DNA of 64,000 nt from Pipra filicauda (taxonomy: Eukaryota; Chordata; Aves; Passeriformes; Pipridae). Location: the NCBI RefSeq assembly GCF_003945595.2, contig NW_024104320.1, forward strand, positions 2,277,365 to 2,341,364. The letters are read 5' to 3'. The notes beneath the pieces are model-generated. The model was given only the letters and a program-made list of their open reading frames with translations. It was not told the DNA's origin and made no database searches. Positions 59,909-64,000 of this stretch are shown here, one piece after another. Every line of letters begins with the position of its first letter. The first letter of the stretch is position 1. A program made the position numbers and the translations under genes.

Positions 59909-62900
59909 CTGGAAGAAACATGTTAAAGAACTTTAGACACCATTGTTTCCACTTTTTGAACACAGTCTGAAAGCAGATAAACCTATGACAAAGACTGTCC
60001 TTAATGGGCTTGCAAGGTGGATTTGGGGCATTCATAATTTATTACCTTTACTGAGAATGATTTGTGAGCCCTTTCTTGAAAAAAAAGAAAAAAAAGACAT
60101 AAAATCTGTCCAACACTGAAAGTTACTGCATTAATAATTTACTGTAAACCGAGAGCTGAAGAGCTTATTAAAGCAGTTCAGCCTGTGGGTCCCTTTAGAA
60201 GTGATTTAAGACAGCCTTGCCTCCACTCCGACACTGCTGCTCTCCTTGGGCAGTTCCTGAGGAGCCCCATCATGAGGTAAGAAACTTGGGCACTCAGGCC
60301 TTGGATATCAAAAACTAATAAACAAGGACTAGACCAAGTAAAGAGTTATTTCCTTTGCAGGTGGATTCAGACCTCTGCTCCCTCCATGAAGCTTCCTGTG
60401 GTCCTTGATAGAAGCTAAACATCCTGGGGTGCAACTTGCTACAGGCATATTTGTTGGAGGAAAATAATTCAGTAAAAGAAATTAAGGAAAAACAATGTTT
60501 TAGATCAAACCTGATTATTACATGCTTTACATGTCCAAGGCAAAAGCAACAGCTGCTCTGCATTCAAAAGAATTGAGACACTGATCTTCTATCACTGGAT
60601 GTATAAGTAGATTAGGTCATTTACTAAAAAATAAAAAACATAAAACCAGTGAGCAAAACCACTAAAGCATAAAACAAATGCTCAGCTGCAAAGCAGGATG
60701 ATTACTAGATTTCAGGAGATGGCAACAAGAAAAAGCTCATCAAACCACCATGCCTTGATAGGACCCACTCAATTTTCCCCCGACACATACTGATCAGCAC
60801 AGATGATGTAAATCAGAAGCACAAAGGGTCCTGTACTGATGGAGCAGAAATGTGTTCTCCCATCCAGGAGACTCCAAGCTCTCACCATCTGACAGCATCA
60901 AAGGCCCAGGCACACAGCTGGCTGCTCCTTTCATTTGTGACATTTGTTCACACCTTTCTATGCTTTTAGGTCTGTGGGTTTATTACTTAACTGTGAAATA
61001 ATCATAAATGTAGAGCTTGATGCACTGAATTTCTAAGCTAGCTCTAAAGGAGAGCCTTTTGACAGCCTCTTGAATTCAACTGCTAACTGGAAAAGCATTT
61101 TCTGGGTTAAAAGCTACAAGCCATTAGCTCTTGTAAGGAAATAAAATGGATATGGAGAAGTGAACCAAAATACTTGGATCAATATTGCCAAAGAAGGGGA
61201 GGCGGCTGGGAAACACCCACAGGTCTGAGGCAAAAGGTTGTATCAAATTCTTTCCTGATTTCTGCAGTCATTAATGTTGATTGTATGCTCATAGCCCTAA
61301 TTCCATTTCACAGCTACAATCCTTGAGCTCATCATGTCTCACCATTAATTAATTCACATTCATTTTGTATTTAATCACTAATGGATCTCCACCCAGGGCT
61401 GTTACCTTTGAGTGAGGCAGAAATCTGGGACACCTCCAGGTATCTCAGGCTCACAGAGATACTGGCCCATGTTGCCAGTGAAACACTGATCTTGCTCAGC
61501 TGCATTGCTTGACTCATCATGGAAACCTCCCAGTCTCACCAATGCAAGAATCTGCCAAGGAAACCACTGTGCAGCAACAGAAGCTTGGAGCAAAACAAGT
61601 AATACAGCAGCAAGACACTGCCACTTTAGGAAAAAACAGGGATGTAGTGACACAGGGCCACATGAAAGCATATACAGATAGTCCTCTTCCTCCAAAGCAT
61701 CCAATTATGGAACTTCAGACAGAGGATAATTTATCTCTTCTCATAAACTATCTACTCCCATTGATGCCTGACTTTTTAAGCAGTAAACATGTTAATTCTC
61801 TCTTCCAGAGGATTCTGTTTTGTCAGGACACAGGTACACGAGCAGCTGAGTTGTCAATACTCTCTCACATGAAAAGGATTTTCTAGTGAGAAGACACTTC
61901 CACACCCACAGGTTTCTCCCACCCAGCTCAGGAGACCGTCACCAGCTGCTGATCCTCCTTCTCCAGGTCATTTCAAAGCCCTCAACAGAAGGGAAAGAGC
62001 AAAGAGTGAGTGGATGGACAGTGGTTACAAGAGAGCAAAGAGCCTCTTAAAACAGTAAAAAGAAAGGTAAACTGATCATGTATTTAAAAAGTAATCCATA
62101 TGCTGGTTAATGCATCATAGCCTCAAATTCAAATCCCTTACTCTGTCACTCTTGTTGGCTTAAAACTGAAGTATTTTATAAAATCCTACAAAACTATCCT
62201 CCTTGACTCTACTCCAAGCATGTTCTTGTTTTTAACTTCTGGCAGGATGCATTGCATGGCAGTCTGGCCCCACATGGGCACAGCTACCAGAGGGCTCTGC
62301 CCAAGCAGTGACAAGTGTGGCAGCTACACCCCCACACTGGTGGACCCAGGGTCTCTGGTTAAAGGGTTCTCCATCACCTGGAGTCACCTCTCTTCCCTCT
62401 CCACATGACAAACTATAATTAAGTTTACAGGGAAAGTTACAAACTCATGTTGTACAAAATTAAAATTTATAGTGACCTTGCCATAATTAGCTGGACAAAT
62501 ATATTTTCCCAAACAGTACAAACTTGCACTGTGTGTATTTAACATTTAATAAAAATACTAAATCCATTGTTACGGAACCTAATCTATTAGTTTTAGGGCT
62601 TGAATGGCCATGATCACTTGCCACTGCTACCATGCAATTTGAGGCTGCAGCAGGAGACTTTGGAGTGTTCAGCATGCTCATCCAAGCGTAAAAAGTAAAG
62701 TTCTTAATTCTCCCAGGATGGTATTAGTTGTATTTTAAAAGGAATCACACTTAAAAAAATTAAATGAAGCAAGTTCTGAGAAGAGTTATAGTTAACTTTA
62801 GCCATAAGAATACTCCACATTTTCTTAAAAGTTACAGCACCGTGATTAGAGACCAATTACAAAACTTCAAGAAAAAAAAATCAGAGGTTAATTATTTCCA

Positions 62901-63461
62901 AAGATGCAAAGAGAATGTAAAACAGATGAAGTAATTGCAAAGTAAATACAGCCACAGCAATTAAATGCATTTTAGATTATGAATGAACCAATTTCACAGA
63001 CCACTGATAATTCCCAAGCAGTTCTGAAATAGTGAAGTTTTGTGACAGTACTCACCGTTTTCAGAAGTCTGGGTTCTACATTAAGCAAAGTTAACCCAGC
63101 CAGAGATCATCAAGGTATCAGAGATGATTGTCTAACCATTCATCTGCTGCCATCGTGCCCCAGTCTCACTCTCACAGCCTTACCCAGTGCTCCCTGGGAG
63201 CTCTGATTCAGTTGGAGTTTTCCCATGAAGAAATAACCTTGGGCACCAGCTGCTTCTTGTCTTGCCTGACTGGATTAATGTTAAGGAATCTGCAGATGAC
63301 AATGAAGGTATTGCACTGCAAAATGACAAAACAAGTTACAAACACACCCACAGAACTGCCAGATTGCCACCTTTGCCAGGAGTCCACACTGATGAATCAC
63401 ACCCGCGTGGTTGGTACCCTTCCTCCTGGTGGAGGAGGCAGCTTCTGCTCTTCTGTATTTC
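59909..63461. other. Upstream region of ADGRF4: promoter not identified
   Basis: An upstream noncoding exon is expected because of the acceptor at 59910-59909, but it could not be pinned down. A minus-strand 100-codon frame at 61402-61704 is discussed as an observation. Otherwise AT-rich with no recognised feature. Confidence 0.5.
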
Positions 63462-63632
63462 ACAGAACTGCAGAATGGTTTGGGTCAGAAGGGACCTTAA
63501 GGATCACCCAGTTCCAACTCCTCTGCCATGGGCAGGGACACCTTCCACTAGACCAGGTTGTTCAGAGCCCCATCCAACCTGGCCTTGGACACTTCCAGGA
63601 ATGAGGCATTCACAACTTCTCTGAGCAAGACT
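63462..63632 (-). repeat. CR1 LINE 3' fragment
   Basis: Reverse CR1: GCAGAATGGTTTGGGTCAGA, AGGGACCTTAAGGATCACCC, CCACTAGACCAGGTTGTTCA and CAACCTGGCCTTGGACACTT. Little diverged. Confidence 0.94.
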
Positions 63633-64000
63633 TCTTAACACCCCAAAACAAAATCCTATCAAGTTAATGCATCACCCTTTATAAATCCAAGATGACACTG
63701 CTGACGGGAGCACAGCTAAAAAGCTCAGTGAGCAAGTAATAACCTTTTCTTTAGGGACACCTGATTGTAAGGGGTGACAATTGTCTGATGAACCTCATGC
63801 CATGGCCACTGCTGGTTCTCCTAAATATCACCTCACCTCCAACAGCCAGATTCCCAACAGCCAGTAACATACAGCAAATAGTTTATTGTAACAGATGAGA
63901 AATTCCTAAAGCTCTTCCTACTAACAAGGCTGCTTTCAAAGAGCTTTAGTCACTACATTTTTCCACATCCTTGCAATATGTTTACAGGGTTTCCTGAGAT

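Noticed and set aside
1..64000. CRISPR arrays, operons, ribosome-binding sites, rRNA genes
   Set aside because: The window is clearly vertebrate nuclear DNA; no such structures are present.

Overview
This is a vertebrate nuclear window, almost certainly from a bird. CR1 LINE 3' ends occur about every 3 kb in both orientations, and there are avian-type endogenous-retrovirus LTR remnants. The few genes are split into short exons with GT-AG (once GC-AG) introns. The LTR types suggest a neoavian bird, but that part rests on memory of such repeats, not on a search. The AT-rich, gene-poor DNA and the gene order match the region of human 6p12 where ADGRF4 lies upstream of OPN5.

Two protein genes are supported, both on the minus strand and arranged head to tail.

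(1) OPN5 (neuropsin), 5' part only. Coding exon 1 is at 15175-15313, exon 2 at 7834-7953 and exon 3 at 3528-3698. Splice phases agree at both junctions. Exons for TM4-TM7, including the retinal-binding lysine, lie beyond the left edge of the window.

(2) ADGRF4 (GPR115-like adhesion GPCR), apparently complete. The signal-peptide exon is at 59807-59884, followed by a 37-nt exon (58729-58765), a cysteine-rich exon (58421-58581), a glycine-rich/GAIN exon (57164-57448), a single large exon for the rest of GAIN, GPS and seven-TM (55064-56428), and cytoplasmic-tail exons (54145-54186 and 54007-54066). The last two tail exons proposed here (53329-53366 and 51410-51491) are less certain. The model totals about 715 residues.

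The roughly 36 kb between the genes (15.3-51.4 kb) shows no convincing protein gene. It holds CR1 fragments, a tRNA-Glu-derived SINE-like element (about 19.85-20.16 kb), a GC-rich LTR-like repeat with internal tandem units (about 29.95-30.94 kb) and simple repeats. A solo LTR with a clean 5-bp target duplication sits in the OPN5 intron at 166-1128. Upstream of ADGRF4 (59.9-64 kb) there is one CR1 copy and one unexplained signal-peptide-like ORF.

I found no unknown multi-gene system. The most useful results are the reconstructed exon models, a GC-AG intron, a CR1 copy ending at a splice-donor hexamer, a degenerate GPS, and a coding valine microsatellite in TM5. OPN5 is a UV/violet photoreceptor and ADGRF4 an epithelial adhesion receptor; nothing in the sequence suggests they act together.
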